From Streptosporangium lutulentum (GTDB lineage: Bacteria > Actinomycetota > Actinomycetes > Streptosporangiales > Streptosporangiaceae): a stretch of DNA of 64,000 nucleotides. The notes beneath the pieces were generated by a model that did no database searches, had not been told where the DNA came from, and saw only the letters and a list, made by a program, of their open reading frames with translations. Where the stretch lies: the NCBI RefSeq assembly GCF_030811455.1, contig NZ_JAUSQU010000001.1:806001-870000 (forward strand), given 5' to 3'. The number at the start of each line of letters is the position of its first letter. The first letter of the stretch is position 1. Shown here one piece after another: positions 27,012 to 35,331 of this stretch. Both the position numbers and the translations under genes were made by a program.

Positions 27012-28577
27012 TCAGTTGACCGGTGCACCCGGTCCCAGGGGGATGCCGAGGGCCCACCAGGCCAGGAAGAGCAGGGTCCAGACGACGGTCATGGCGATGG
27101 CGAGGGGCAGGGTGTAGGAGGCGAGGGTGCCGATGCCGGCGCTCTTGCGGTAGCGCTGGAGGAAGCCCAGGGCCATCAGGAAGTACGGGCTCATCGGGGT
27201 GATGGCGGTGGAGCCCGAGTCGGCGATGCGGAACAGGGCCTGGGTGGTCTCCGCGGGGACGTGGACGAGCATCAGCATGGGGACCAGGACCGGTGCGGCC
27301 AGGGCCCACATGGCGGAGCCGCTGGTGACCATGATGTTGACCAGGGTCAGCACGACCAGGATGAGCAGGAAGACGACGACGATCGGCATACCGCTCTGCT
27401 TCAGCGCCTCCGCGGCGTTGACGGCCAGGACGTCCCCGATGTGGGTCCAGTCGAAGTAGGCGAGGAACTGGGCGATGGCGAAGAACAGGACGAGCACCGG
27501 CGCCATCTGCTTGATGCCCTCCACCATCAGCTTCGGCACGTCACCGGGCTTGGCGATGGAGCCGGAGCGCGTTCCGTAGACGATGCCGACGAGCCCGAAC
27601 AGCAGGGCGACGACCGCGGCGATGCCGTCCAGGAGCGGGGACTGGACGATGCTGCCCTCCTCGCCGCGCAGCGGCGAGGACTCCGGCAGGACGACGGCGA
27701 CCAGGACCACCAGGGCGGCCACGAGCGCGAGGGCCGCGAACCGGAGGGCGGACCGCTCCCGTGCGCTGAGGTTGAGCTGCCCGATGTCCTCCAGGTCGGC
27801 GTCGGGGTCGGCGTCGAGGTCGGGCCGCTTGCTCAGGACGAACTTCGTCACCAGCGTGATGACGGCCGCCAGCACGATGGAGGAGACGATGTTGAAGTAC
27901 CAGTTGCTCAGGGGCGAGACGTAGGCGGCTTCCCCTCCGACGATTTTCGCGGCGGCGGTGGTGATACCGGCGAAGATGGCGTCGTTGGGGGTCGGTACCG
28001 GGCTGGCGTCGTATCCGGAGGCGATGGAGGTGTAGGCGACGACGATGCCGAGGATCGGTGAGCGGCCGACCGCGCGGAAGGCCAGGCCGCCGAGGGGCAC
28101 CAGGATGATGTAGGCGGCCGCCGACGCGACGTGGGCCACGGTGCCCGCGAAGGCGACCGCGAACACGACCCAGGAGGCGGAGACGCGGGAGACCCCGACC
28201 TTCATCAGCGCCGAGAGGAACCCGCTGCGCTCCGCCACCGCGACGCCCATGATGACCACGACGATGGTCGCCATGGGCGGGAACGACGCGAAGTTGTCGA
28301 TCATCGTGGAGACGGCCATGGCCAGGCCGTCACCGCTGAAGAGGTTGCGGACCGTGACGGTCTCGCCGTCGCTGGGCGAGACCACGGAGACGCCCAGCCC
28401 GGACAGGACCGCGCTGACGACGACGAGGATCGCGGAGAGGATCCAGAACAGCCAGAACGGGTGGGGCAGGGCGTTGCCGGCGCGTTCGACGACCGCCATC
28501 GCCCTGACGATGCGCGGCAGCGGTGGGTCGGTGGATTCCCTCGATGTTTCTGGTGTCGCGGGGCTGGAGGCGGACAT
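27012..28577 (-). CDS. AbgT family transporter
   Basis: A 521-residue inner-membrane transporter of the p-aminobenzoyl-glutamate transporter family. The ATG at 28577 is preferred because it begins the normal AbgT N-terminus (RIVRAMAVVERAGNALPHPF); the open frame runs much further upstream through non-coding repeats. Family features: WLFWILSAILVVVSAVLSGL, VAHVASAAAYIILVPLGGLAF, GYDASPVPTPNDAIFAG, and the C-terminal SGSTAITPMSPYFLMALGF. About 12-13 membrane segments. AbgT proteins import aminobenzoyl-glutamate or export antifolates by proton motive force. The neighbouring amidohydrolase and GntR gene suggest uptake of an amide substrate here. Confidence 0.9.
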   Translation of the reverse strand: MSASSPATPETSRESTDPPLPRIVRAMAVVERAGNALPHPFWLFWILSAILVVVSAVLSGLGVSVVSPSDGETVTVRNLFSGDGLAMAVSTMIDNFASFPPMATIVVVIMGVAVAERSGFLSALMKVGVSRVSASWVVFAVAFAGTVAHVASAAAYIILVPLGGLAFRAVGRSPILGIVVAYTSIASGYDASPVPTPNDAIFAGITTAAAKIVGGEAAYVSPLSNWYFNIVSSIVLAAVITLVTKFVLSKRPDLDADPDADLEDIGQLNLSARERSALRFAALALVAALVVLVAVVLPESSPLRGEEGSIVQSPLLDGIAAVVALLFGLVGIVYGTRSGSIAKPGDVPKLMVEGIKQMAPVLVLFFAIAQFLAYFDWTHIGDVLAVNAAEALKQSGMPIVVVFLLILVVLTLVNIMVTSGSAMWALAAPVLVPMLMLVHVPAETTQALFRIADSGSTAITPMSPYFLMALGFLQRYRKSAGIGTLASYTLPLAIAMTVVWTLLFLAWWALGIPLGPGAPVN

Positions 28578-28927
28578 GGTGGCTCCGTACGGGTGAAGGG
28601 CGGCCCGGCATGAACCGGTGCGGCTGTGGGGGGATGTCGGCGGCCCGCTCGCGGGGCGGCCGCGGCCGAGAGTGCGGCGACGGCGCTGGGCCGGACCGCC
28701 ACCCGGCGCCAGGGGGCGGCCGTCGGAAACGGGGTGGCGGTGTCGGCGATGGGGCCCGGGGCGCCGCCGGAGGGGCGGGGCGGTGGGCCTGGGGTGAGGA
28801 GGGCGTATCGATGGGTCGCGGTGCGGTGCGGTGCGGTGCCGGTGAGGTGCGGTCGGTTGGCCGTGATGCGGCCTGAAGAGGGCGGTCGGCCGGTCGTGGT
28901 GCGGTGTCGGGAGGGGCCGGTCGGCTG
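28578..28927. other. 350-bp gap with GGTGC-type direct repeats
   Basis: The gap between the esterase and AbgT genes is very GC-rich and contains a short run of GCGGT direct repeats (about 28817-28840, gcggtgcggtgcggtgc) plus scattered GGTCGG/GTGCGG units. Open frames crossing it read as His/Pro/Arg-rich translated repeat and are not believable genes. It may hold a promoter for abgT. Confidence 0.5.
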
Positions 28928-29911
28928 TCAGCGGGTCGCGGTGCGGGGCAGCCGGTAGCGGTGCAGGAACTCCCACAGGACCTGGTGCGCCTCGATGGTC
29001 TGGGTGGTGTAGCCGCCGCCGCTGTAGCTGTCGGCGCCCGGCCAGGTGTGGCCGCCCCCGGTGACCGCGACGTGCCGGACCTCTGCTCCCTTGTCGCAGC
29101 CCACCCAGCGGGAGACCGTGATGTCGGGCTCGGTCACCCGGTCGCGGACCCGCTTGGCGCAGTCGTTGCGCTGTGCCCACGCGCCGACCCAGTCGGGAAT
29201 GGCCGGCAGGCCCCGGTCGGCGTCCCCGGCGTAGGGAATGGTGACGTCGCCCGTCCCGTGGAAGTCGATGACCGGCACGGGGCGGGAGGGACGGCAGTCC
29301 TGGCCGGTGGCGGGGTAGAAGGCCCCGGCCACCGGGGCGATCGCGGCGATCCGGTCGGCCATGCGGCAGGCGAGCAGGCCGATGAACCCGGCGCCGTTGG
29401 ACTTGCCCGTGGCGTACACGCGCCGCTGGTCGACGCAGAGCTTGTTCTCCAGCGTGTCCAGCAGGTCCGAGGTGAACGCCACGTCGTCCACACCGGGCGC
29501 CTCGTAGGGCGCGCCCTGCCACGCCTGCCGGTCGCCGTCACCGGTGCCGATGACGCCGTTGGGGTAGGCCACGACGGCGGGGAGCGTGGAGAGCTTGGAG
29601 AACTCCTCGGTTCCGGCGCCCGTGTTGCCGCGCCCGTGGAAGGCGAGGACGACCGGCCAGGCACGGCGGGGGGTGTAGTTCGGCGGGAGGTGAAGCTGGT
29701 AGGTCCGCTCGATGCCCTGACTGGTCATGGAGTGCAGGACGCTCGTACCGGGCGCCTGGGGTGCCGGGGCGCGGCACCCGTCGGGCCGGGTCGTCGCGGC
29801 TTCGGTGTTCGGGGCCGCGGCGTACGCGGGGGCGAGCGCGCCGCCCAGCAGTACGAGCCCGGCGGTCGCCGTCGCGGTGAGGGTGCGCAGGAGAGCTCTC
29901 GCGCCTGTCAT
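28928..29911 (-). CDS. Secreted PHB depolymerase/feruloyl-esterase-like hydrolase (CE1/LpqC type)
   Basis: A 327-residue secreted alpha/beta hydrolase. The ATG at 29911 opens a clear signal peptide (ARALLRTLTATATAGLVLLG, cleavage near PAYAAAP). Catalytic features: VVLAFHGRGNTGAGTEEF oxyanion region, nucleophile in GKSNGAGF (Gly-x-Ser-x-Gly), acid in IDFHGTGDVTIPY, and His in TGGGHTWPG. These match the esterase_phb/LpqC family, which covers polyhydroxybutyrate depolymerases, feruloyl esterases and acetylxylan esterases. Cysteines at GCRAPA, LCVDQ, ACRM, DCRPS and GCDKG suggest disulfides. Substrate unknown; it lies between the creatininase and transporter genes. Confidence 0.88.
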   Translation of the reverse strand: MTGARALLRTLTATATAGLVLLGGALAPAYAAAPNTEAATTRPDGCRAPAPQAPGTSVLHSMTSQGIERTYQLHLPPNYTPRRAWPVVLAFHGRGNTGAGTEEFSKLSTLPAVVAYPNGVIGTGDGDRQAWQGAPYEAPGVDDVAFTSDLLDTLENKLCVDQRRVYATGKSNGAGFIGLLACRMADRIAAIAPVAGAFYPATGQDCRPSRPVPVIDFHGTGDVTIPYAGDADRGLPAIPDWVGAWAQRNDCAKRVRDRVTEPDITVSRWVGCDKGAEVRHVAVTGGGHTWPGADSYSGGGYTTQTIEAHQVLWEFLHRYRLPRTATR

Positions 29912-30023
29912 GGGGGCTCCTATCATCGGCCGCGTCCATGCGGTCGTTCGGGGGTTTTGTGGCAGCACTCACAGCCGTACGTGCGGTGCGCACGTCGGCG
30001 AGCGGTGATGGGCTGGAAGGGGG

Positions 30024-30797
30024 CTAGGCGTCTATCCAGGTCCTGGCGAAGGCGACGATGCGGGCGACGGCCGCCTCGACGACGGCCCGGCCGCCTTCCG
30101 GGGTGGCGTTGCGGGGGTCGCCGAGCACGCCGTTGGGGCTGAGCCGGTCGTAGCGCATCGTGAGGGCGGGGTGGCCGCCCTGGAGCGACAGCCGGGAGAC
30201 GGGGTCGAGTTCGCCGGGACGGGTGGTGCCGGGGGCGAGCCGTTCGGTGTGCACCAGGTGGGGTGCCAGGTGGAGCATCTGGGCCGTCTCGGCCTCGCCG
30301 CTGTGCCCGTGGACCTCGCTGACCCGCAGACCGGCCACCACGTCGGCGGCCAGCGAGGTCAGCGGGGTCCAGGCGAACTGCAGGTCCGGATGGGTGGTGA
30401 GCAGATCCTGGGCGACCGTGGTGAGGGTGGCGTTGTTGCCTCCGTGGCCGGTGATCACGAGGATCTTCCGCCAGCCGTGCCGGTGGAGGCTGCCGACGTA
30501 TTCGCGGACCACCGCGGCCAGGGTGGTGGTCGTCAGGGTGACGGTGCCCGCGAAGGCGAGGTGGTGCGGTGAGACGCCGACCGGCACCGACGGGCCGATC
30601 ACCGCGGAGCCGGCGAGTTCCGCGGCCACCAGCTCGGCGACGTGCTCGGCGCGAATCGTGTCGGTGGCCAGGGGCATGCCGGGCCCGTGCTGCTCGAACG
30701 CGCCCGCCGGAATGATGACCAGGGGACTGGCGTGCACGGCCTCGGCCGCTTCGAGCGTCGTCATCTCACCGAGCCGCGTGGGGCGTCGCCGGCTCAA
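30024..30797 (-). CDS. Creatininase family amidohydrolase
   Basis: A 257-residue metal-dependent amidohydrolase. Metal-binding and catalytic motifs: PAGAFEQHGPGMPLATDTI (Glu, His and Asp ligands), VITGHGGNNATL (His), and VHGHSGEAETAQMLHL (catalytic Glu/His). The family includes creatininase, FAPy deformylase ArfB and MftE, which cleave cyclic or linear amides. Nothing nearby belongs to mycofactocin synthesis, so a catabolic role is likelier. Its ATG overlaps the GntR stop by 4 bp. Confidence 0.88.
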   Translation of the reverse strand: MSRRRPTRLGEMTTLEAAEAVHASPLVIIPAGAFEQHGPGMPLATDTIRAEHVAELVAAELAGSAVIGPSVPVGVSPHHLAFAGTVTLTTTTLAAVVREYVGSLHRHGWRKILVITGHGGNNATLTTVAQDLLTTHPDLQFAWTPLTSLAADVVAGLRVSEVHGHSGEAETAQMLHLAPHLVHTERLAPGTTRPGELDPVSRLSLQGGHPALTMRYDRLSPNGVLGDPRNATPEGGRAVVEAAVARIVAFARTWIDA

Positions 30798-31483
30798 CGG
30801 TCCGCCTCGGGGAACTCGGCGGTCGCGATCGCGTCCCGGATCGCCGTGAGGTGCTCGCGAGTGAGCCGTTCGGCCGCCTCCACGTCACCGTCGCGTACGG
30901 CCTCGAAGATCTCCACGTGCTCGGCGTGGTCGCGGAGCCGGTCGTTGTAGCGGTGCCGGATCTCGATCTGCTCGCGCGCCCGGACGTGGAGCAGCGCCTC
31001 GACGGTCTCCCGCAGCAGCGCGTTGCCGCTGGCCGCCGCCAGGGCGACATGGAAGTGCATGGACTGGCGGAGCGACTCCTGCGGTGGGTGCAGGGCGTTG
31101 GCCGACGCCGCCTTCAGCTCCTCGACGGCCTCGGCGACCCTGGTCCGCGCGGCGGCCGCGGCGATCACCGGCTCGACGACCAGGCGGGCCTCGACCAGTT
31201 CGAGCACCGACTCCCGGGTGCTGCGGGGCAGGTGCGGGTTGGCCAGCAGCCGGCGGTCGATGCCCGGCCCGACGTAGGTGCCCGACCCGTGCCGGAACTC
31301 CACCACGCCGGTGGCCTCCAGCCGGCGCAGCGCCTCGCGCACCGTCGGGGTGGTGACGTCGAAGCGACGGGCCAGTTCCCTGGAGGAGGCCAGCACATCG
31401 CCCGGTCCCAGCCGCTCACTGCGGATGATCTCGACGATGTCGTCCGCCAGGCGCTCGGACAACGACTGCTCGCTGTAACTCAT
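30794..31483 (-). CDS. GntR/FadR family regulator (FCD domain)
   Basis: A 229-residue regulator. N-terminal winged HTH: LGPGDVLASSRELARRFDVT, TPTVREALRRLEATGVVEFR. C-terminal FCD ligand domain (about 90-220) with metal-site-like Asp/His pattern (LVEARLVVEPVIAAAAA, MHFHVALAAASGN, HAEHVEIFEAVRDGD). First gene of the cluster, coupled to the creatininase. A palindromic operator directly abuts its start, implying autoregulation. Confidence 0.9.
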   Translation of the reverse strand: MSYSEQSLSERLADDIVEIIRSERLGPGDVLASSRELARRFDVTTPTVREALRRLEATGVVEFRHGSGTYVGPGIDRRLLANPHLPRSTRESVLELVEARLVVEPVIAAAAARTRVAEAVEELKAASANALHPPQESLRQSMHFHVALAAASGNALLRETVEALLHVRAREQIEIRHRYNDRLRDHAEHVEIFEAVRDGDVEAAERLTREHLTAIRDAIATAEFPEADR

Positions 31484-31484
31484 A

Positions 31485-31501
31485 AAGTGAATAGATCACT
31501 T
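31485..31501. promoter_or_regulatory. Candidate GntR operator AAGTGA-N5-TCACTT
   Basis: AAGTGAATAGATCACTT is a perfect inverted repeat with a 5-nt centre, starting one base upstream of the GntR start codon. Position and form match an autoregulatory site of FadR-subfamily regulators. It is AT-rich against its surroundings. Confidence 0.65.
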
Positions 31502-31613
31502 GATCTCTTGATGTGTCAATGGGTGTGACCGGATTGACTCCAGGGCATCGCGAGAAAGGCGTCACCCGGATCTACGTGATCTACATAGTCAAGGGCGTCG
31601 CTCGGGAAACGGC

Positions 31614-32252
31614 TCAGCGTGTCGTTTCCCCGGCCGGTGGGGCGCCGTGCCAGCGCCACTGCCGCAGTCGTGGACGGCCGGGCAGCTCGACGCGGCCCGT
31701 GGACCACAGCAGCGCGTGCCATGGGTCGACGGCACAGAGGTCGGCCGCGGCCTGCGGGAACATCCGGATGAGCACGCGTGCGCACACATCGCGCGGCGGG
31801 TCGAAGGGGAGGCCGAGACCCTGGGCGATGTCCTGGCCGTGGAGCAGTGCCTCCACGCATCCCATGGCGGCGAAGCCTTCGGGATCGGCCATCCCGGTGG
31901 GGTGGTAGGCCCGCACCCGCGCCGGGGTCGTGCGCACCATCGCCGCCAGGATGCGTGCGCCGGTTTCTGCGAACTCCAGCACCTGGGCGGGAGAGGCCTC
32001 ATCGTCGGCGGTGGCCATGAATCGTACGTATCTGTCGGTGGGTTGCGCCGCGAGCTGGCCGGCATATGACATCAGACAGTCGCCGATGTGCTCGGCGGTG
32101 TGCCGGCAGCTCCACTCCAGGGTGCCCGCCGGCGCGGACCGGTCGGCGTCGACGGCCGGGCTCAGGACGGCGACCACGTGGGAGATCGTCGCATCCACAT
32201 CATCGGCGGTGACCGTCACGCTGACCTCCACAGACCTTCCAGGGTCAGTCAA
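31614..32252 (-). CDS. DinB/mycothiol-dependent maleylpyruvate isomerase-like protein
   Basis: A 212-residue protein with the four-helix DinB/MDMPI fold pattern: LEWSCRHTAEHIGDCLMSYA (first metal His region), QVLEFAETGARILAAMVRTT, and MGCVEALLHGQDIAQGLGLP with the E-LLHG-D motif (second metal ligands). Family members are mycothiol-dependent transferases in actinobacteria. Substrate unknown. It is an isolated minus-strand gene, 58 bp before the MBL gene's 3' end. Confidence 0.75.
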   Translation of the reverse strand: MTDPGRSVEVSVTVTADDVDATISHVVAVLSPAVDADRSAPAGTLEWSCRHTAEHIGDCLMSYAGQLAAQPTDRYVRFMATADDEASPAQVLEFAETGARILAAMVRTTPARVRAYHPTGMADPEGFAAMGCVEALLHGQDIAQGLGLPFDPPRDVCARVLIRMFPQAAADLCAVDPWHALLWSTGRVELPGRPRLRQWRWHGAPPAGETTR

Positions 32253-32310
32253 TCTAGCCTGCCGGAGGCGGGGACGAGGTGCGCGACCGCACCACCCGGC
32301 GGTTCGGGGG

Positions 32311-33063
32311 TCAGGTCTTCCGAAGGATCACGCGGTGGGCGCGCGGGGTCTCGACGTATCGGCCCTCGCCGGCGAACGCCCTGCGGAAGTCCTCCCTGGA
32401 CTCGGTGAGGTGTGCCCAGTCCTCCGTGTGCAGCCCCACGACCGTGTCGCTCGCCAGGATGCCCGCGGCGAGCACCGCGTCCGCCGAGGACAGGGTGAGC
32501 TCGCCCTCGGCGACGGGGATGCGGGCGGCGCCGGCGAAGAGGAGCGAGATGTCGATCTTCCCGAAGCGCTCGGCGATGGATTTGACGTACGGGAGCGAGG
32601 CGTTGTCCCCGCTGACGTAGACGCTGGGCGCTTCCGCCGTCCGCAGGACGAATCCGATGACGGGGCCGCGGCCTTCCGACCCCGGGGGGCCGTGCAGCGC
32701 GGGAACGGCCGTGATCGTGACCTTGCCGACCTGTACGGAGGCCCACGGTTCGAGCCCCACGACCGTGCCGCCGAGGTCTTCGGCCGCCTTGGTGGTGCTG
32801 ATCGTGAGGGGCAGGTCGCGCAGGAGGGCGGCACCGAGGATGTCGAGGTTGTCGCCGTGATGGTGGTGTGAGACCAGGGCCAGGTCGACCGCGCCGAGTT
32901 CGCTCGGAGCCAGGGCGGGGCCGTGGGTCTTCGTGTGGGCGAAACCGTTGCGGGGTTCGTAGGTCTGCGGCGCGTCGAAGGTGGGATCCGTGAGGAAGCG
33001 GACTCCGCCGTACTCGAGGAGGGCAGTGGGGCCGCCGATGTAGGTGAGGGCGATATCCGGCAT
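32311..33063 (-). CDS. Metallo-beta-lactamase fold hydrolase (UlaG-like)
   Basis: A 250-residue MBL-fold enzyme. The ATG at 33063 follows GAAGGACC by 6-8 bp and gives the normal N-terminus (PDIALTYIGGPTALLEYGGV); the long upstream extension is read-through. Metal motifs: LVSHHHHGDNLD (variant of HxHxDH), VPALHGPPGS, VYVSGDNASLPY and VVGLHTEDWAHL. Similar to L-ascorbate lactonase UlaG-type hydrolases. It is 80 bp downstream of the alpha/beta hydrolase on the same strand and probably co-transcribed. Confidence 0.82.
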   Translation of the reverse strand: MPDIALTYIGGPTALLEYGGVRFLTDPTFDAPQTYEPRNGFAHTKTHGPALAPSELGAVDLALVSHHHHGDNLDILGAALLRDLPLTISTTKAAEDLGGTVVGLEPWASVQVGKVTITAVPALHGPPGSEGRGPVIGFVLRTAEAPSVYVSGDNASLPYVKSIAERFGKIDISLLFAGAARIPVAEGELTLSSADAVLAAGILASDTVVGLHTEDWAHLTESREDFRRAFAGEGRYVETPRAHRVILRKT

Positions 33064-33143
33064 GATGTCAGGTCCTTCTTCTCGTTCGGTTCGCCGCCGG
33101 TCGGACGGGTGGTGGCGAGGGTCGCGCGCCCGCTCGGGGCGGG

Positions 33144-34046
33144 TCACAGGACACGGCCGAGGAAGTCGCGCATCAGGGCCGCGATCTCGTCGCCGTGGGT
33201 CTCGAGCGCGAAGTGGCCTCCGTCGAGGAGGTGCAGCTCGGCGTCCGGCAGGTCGCGCAGGTAGGCGCGGGCGCCGTCGGCGCCGAAGATCTCGTCGTGC
33301 TCGCCCCAGGTGATCAGGGTCGGCGGCCGGTGGGTGCGGAAGTACTCCTGGAACCCGGGGTAGAGGTCGAGGTTGAACTGGTAGTCCCAGAACAGCTGTA
33401 GTTGGATCTCCGCGTTGCCGGGGCGCTCCATGAGGCTCTGGTCCAGGGTCCATGTCTCCGGGCTCAGCCGGTCGAGCCGGTCCTCGGGCACGCCGTGGAT
33501 GTACTGCCGGCGGGTGGCCTCGGCCTCGAACAGCTTCCGGACCTCCGCCTCGTTGCCCGGGCGGTCCTTGACGTACGCGAAGAGGCCGTCCCAGAAGGGT
33601 GTGAACCCTTCGACGTACGCGTTTCCCGACTGCACGACGAGTGCGGTCACGCGCTCCGGCGCGCGGCTCGCGATGCGCAGGCCGATCGGAGCGCCGTAAT
33701 CCATGATGTACAGCGCGAACCGGTCTATCCCCAGCTGGTCGAGCAGCCCCTGGGTGATCTCCGTCAGGCGGTCGAACGAATAGGTGAAGTCCTCGACGGG
33801 CGGTGCGTCGGAGAAGCCGAACCCGATGTGGTCGGGGGCGATCAGGTGGTACGCGTCCTTCAGGTCCTCGATGAGGCGCCGGAACATGTGCGACGACGTC
33901 GGGAAGCCGTGCAGCAGTACCAGCGTCGGGAGCGACGGGTCGCCGGCCTCCCGGTAGAAGACGGTGTGGCCGTCGACCACCGCGGTGCGGTTGAGGGTGG
34001 GCACCGCGGCGGTGCCGCCGGTCGGTCCGGAGGTGTGGACGGGCAT
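33144..34046 (-). CDS. Alpha/beta hydrolase (haloalkane dehalogenase/epoxide hydrolase-like)
   Basis: A 300-residue hydrolase. Seen: LVLLHGFPTSSHMFRRLIED (HGFP oxyanion motif), DHIGFGFSDAP, nucleophile elbow YIMDYGAPIGLRIA with Asp as nucleophile (G-x-D-x-G variant), acid region TLITWGEHDEIF and His in DGGHFALETHGDEI. Asp nucleophile and sequence style match the haloalkane dehalogenase-like/soluble epoxide hydrolase group. Divergent from the CGNR regulator gene with 101 bp between starts. Confidence 0.88.
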   Translation of the reverse strand: MPVHTSGPTGGTAAVPTLNRTAVVDGHTVFYREAGDPSLPTLVLLHGFPTSSHMFRRLIEDLKDAYHLIAPDHIGFGFSDAPPVEDFTYSFDRLTEITQGLLDQLGIDRFALYIMDYGAPIGLRIASRAPERVTALVVQSGNAYVEGFTPFWDGLFAYVKDRPGNEAEVRKLFEAEATRRQYIHGVPEDRLDRLSPETWTLDQSLMERPGNAEIQLQLFWDYQFNLDLYPGFQEYFRTHRPPTLITWGEHDEIFGADGARAYLRDLPDAELHLLDGGHFALETHGDEIAALMRDFLGRVL

Positions 34047-34059
34047 GGCTCGGCCTCTT

Positions 34060-34141
34060 TCTAACTGTTGAAATTCGGTTTGATGGTAAGAATCTATTCC
34101 GCCCTTCTCTAACCTGTCAAACGAGCTACGGTGGTAAGATC
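34060..34141. promoter_or_regulatory. Two direct repeats in the divergent promoter region
   Basis: A ~35-bp element beginning TCTAAC and ending GGTAAGA(A)TC occurs at 34060-34094 and again at 34108-34141, 48 bp apart, with internal TGTTGAAA/TGTCAAAC similarity. It occupies almost the whole gap between the alpha/beta hydrolase and the CGNR gene. Likely binding sites or tandem promoters; inference. Confidence 0.5.
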
Positions 34142-34147
34142 GGTCAC

Positions 34148-34678
34148 ATGCTGGAGAGACCGCACCGAGGAGAGCCCCTGCCGCTGGAACTGGTGAACAC
34201 CCGGTGGGTGAGCGGCGGGAAGCTCGTCGACTTCTTCGAGGACGACCTTCACGTCGGGCGATGGCTGGCGGAGCACGGCTTCGCCGACCGGGTGCCGGAC
34301 GCCAGGGTGCCGCTGCTGGAGGCCCGGGACGCCCTGAGGGACGCCCTCGATCGGCCGGGCGACGCCACGGAGGCGCGGCTGAACGCCGTACTCGCGCACG
34401 GCTCGGTGCGGACGGAGATCCACGGCGGCAGGCCGGAGCGTACGGTCGACGCCGACGCGGGCTGGTTGCCCGCGTGGACGGCCGTGAGCCGGTACGCGGA
34501 ACTCATCGAGACGCAGCCGGATCGGGTGCGGCAGTGCGCCCATCCCGAGTGCGTCCTCTACTTTCACGATACGTCCCGCAACGGGACACGCCGTTGGCAC
34601 TCCATGGAGACCTGTGGCGCGCGCTCCAAGTCGCAGCGTCACTACCGCCGCGCCCAGTCCGGCCAGAGCGCCTCCTGA
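34148..34678 (+). CDS. ABATE/CGNR zinc-finger regulator
   Basis: A 176-residue protein of the CGNR family. The N-terminal ABATE domain begins LPLELVNTRWVSGGKLVDFF. The C-terminal zinc-binding module has QCAHPECVLYFHDTSRNGTR followed by RWHSMETCGARSKSQRHYRR: three of the usual Cys ligands plus His, with CGAR in place of the classical CGNR. It is likely a stress-linked transcriptional regulator of the divergent hydrolase/MBL pair. A perfect hairpin terminator follows directly. Confidence 0.85.
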   Translation: MLERPHRGEPLPLELVNTRWVSGGKLVDFFEDDLHVGRWLAEHGFADRVPDARVPLLEARDALRDALDRPGDATEARLNAVLAHGSVRTEIHGGRPERTVDADAGWLPAWTAVSRYAELIETQPDRVRQCAHPECVLYFHDTSRNGTRRWHSMETCGARSKSQRHYRRAQSGQSAS

Positions 34679-34719
34679 GGCCGGCGGAGGGGGCGCCGCG
34701 GGCACCCCCTCCGCCGGCC
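34679..34719 (+). terminator. Terminator hairpin after the CGNR gene
   Basis: 15-bp perfect arms 34679-34693 (GGCCGGCGGAGGGGG) and 34705-34719 with an 11-nt loop start right at the stop codon. Its 3' arm overlaps the left end of the ku-upstream direct repeat. Confidence 0.75.
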
Positions 34720-34906
34720 CGGCCGTCGGCGAAGACGCGCCCGAGTCCCGTCATCCGCGGGCCGCGGACGTCGGCTGCCACCGTTCCCTTCCGCGAGACA
34801 ATCTGTGAAAGGAGGAAAACGAAAGCCGCCCGGAAAGGGACCGTCGCCTTCGGCGACATCGATATCCCCGTAGCCCTCTACAGGGCCGCCGAAGAGCACG
34901 CCGGGT
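34716..34906. repeat. Direct repeat, left copy (ku upstream region plus ku 5' end)
   Basis: Imperfect direct repeat of 37637-37844. The first ~52 bp (34716-34767) match the other copy with only a few mismatches, then a diverged ~20-30 bp, then the block from CCCTTCCGCGAGA through the ribosome-binding site and the first ~26 ku codons. The copies lie 2.9 kb apart and bracket the ThiF/GNAT insert. Confidence 0.85.
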
Positions 34907-34947
34907 TCATATGCCCGTATATGCCAGTCGCGTCCCTCTGGGGGTGA
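34819..34947 (+). pseudogene. Ku protein fragment (N-terminal ~29 codons, start codon lost)
   Basis: The translated frame reads TKAARKGTVAFGDIDIPVAL then YRAAEEHAGF, which is the beginning of bacterial Ku (compare MKATWKGTVSFGDINIPVAL in the copy at 37754). The ATG has become ACG although the GGAGG ribosome-binding site is kept, the conserved Trp is Arg, and homology ends after about 29 codons; a stop follows at 34945. A dead remnant of a duplicated ku. Confidence 0.85.
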
Positions 34948-35007
34948 TTTACCCAAGGTGTGCATTATCGAGAAGAAGTGCTTCAGGGTAGGCCGTGGAA
35001 TGAACCT

Positions 35008-35331
35008 CTATGACGTGGAGGAGAGATCCGCCGGTCCGTCGGGGGTGAAACTCAGTACCTCGTCCAGGGGCCAGGTCAGCACTCGGGCGCGGAGTCCCAG
35101 GCGCGAGGCCGCCATGCGCAGATTCTCGGTGAGAGCGCCGAAGGCGGCCCAGGTGGCACCGCGTTCGAAGCCGAGGGTCTTCTGATCGCGCTCCGTCATG
35201 CCGGCATTCCAGCAGGTTGTCTTCGCGATGCCAGAGAAGTCGCCACGGTTGCGTGTTGTGTGGTGAGGGCGCGAGGCTCCCAGGGCCGCGATCCAGCGCA
35301 CCACGTCAGGGGTGATGAATTCCTGTTGCCG
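35008..35331 (-). pseudogene. Frameshifted nitroreductase-domain remnant of the ThiF gene
   Basis: Just beyond the ThiF stop codon the minus strand still encodes a nitroreductase domain in alternating frames. Frame of 35331-35269: QEFITPDVVRWIAALGASR. Shifted frame from 35266: SPHNTQPWRLLWHREDNLLE, containing the classic PHNTQPWR flavin motif. Back to the first frame from about 35180: GFERGATWAAFGALTENLRM then AASRLGLRAR. It stops at 35008, well short of a full domain. ThiF-nitroreductase fusions of the MoeY/Rv1355c type are about 700 residues, so this gene has lost its C-terminal half by frameshifts and truncation. Confidence 0.75.

Noticed and set aside
30024..30797. Mycofactocin MftE
   Set aside because: It is a creatininase-family protein, but no mftA-mftD genes are adjacent; the gene is coupled to a GntR regulator instead.
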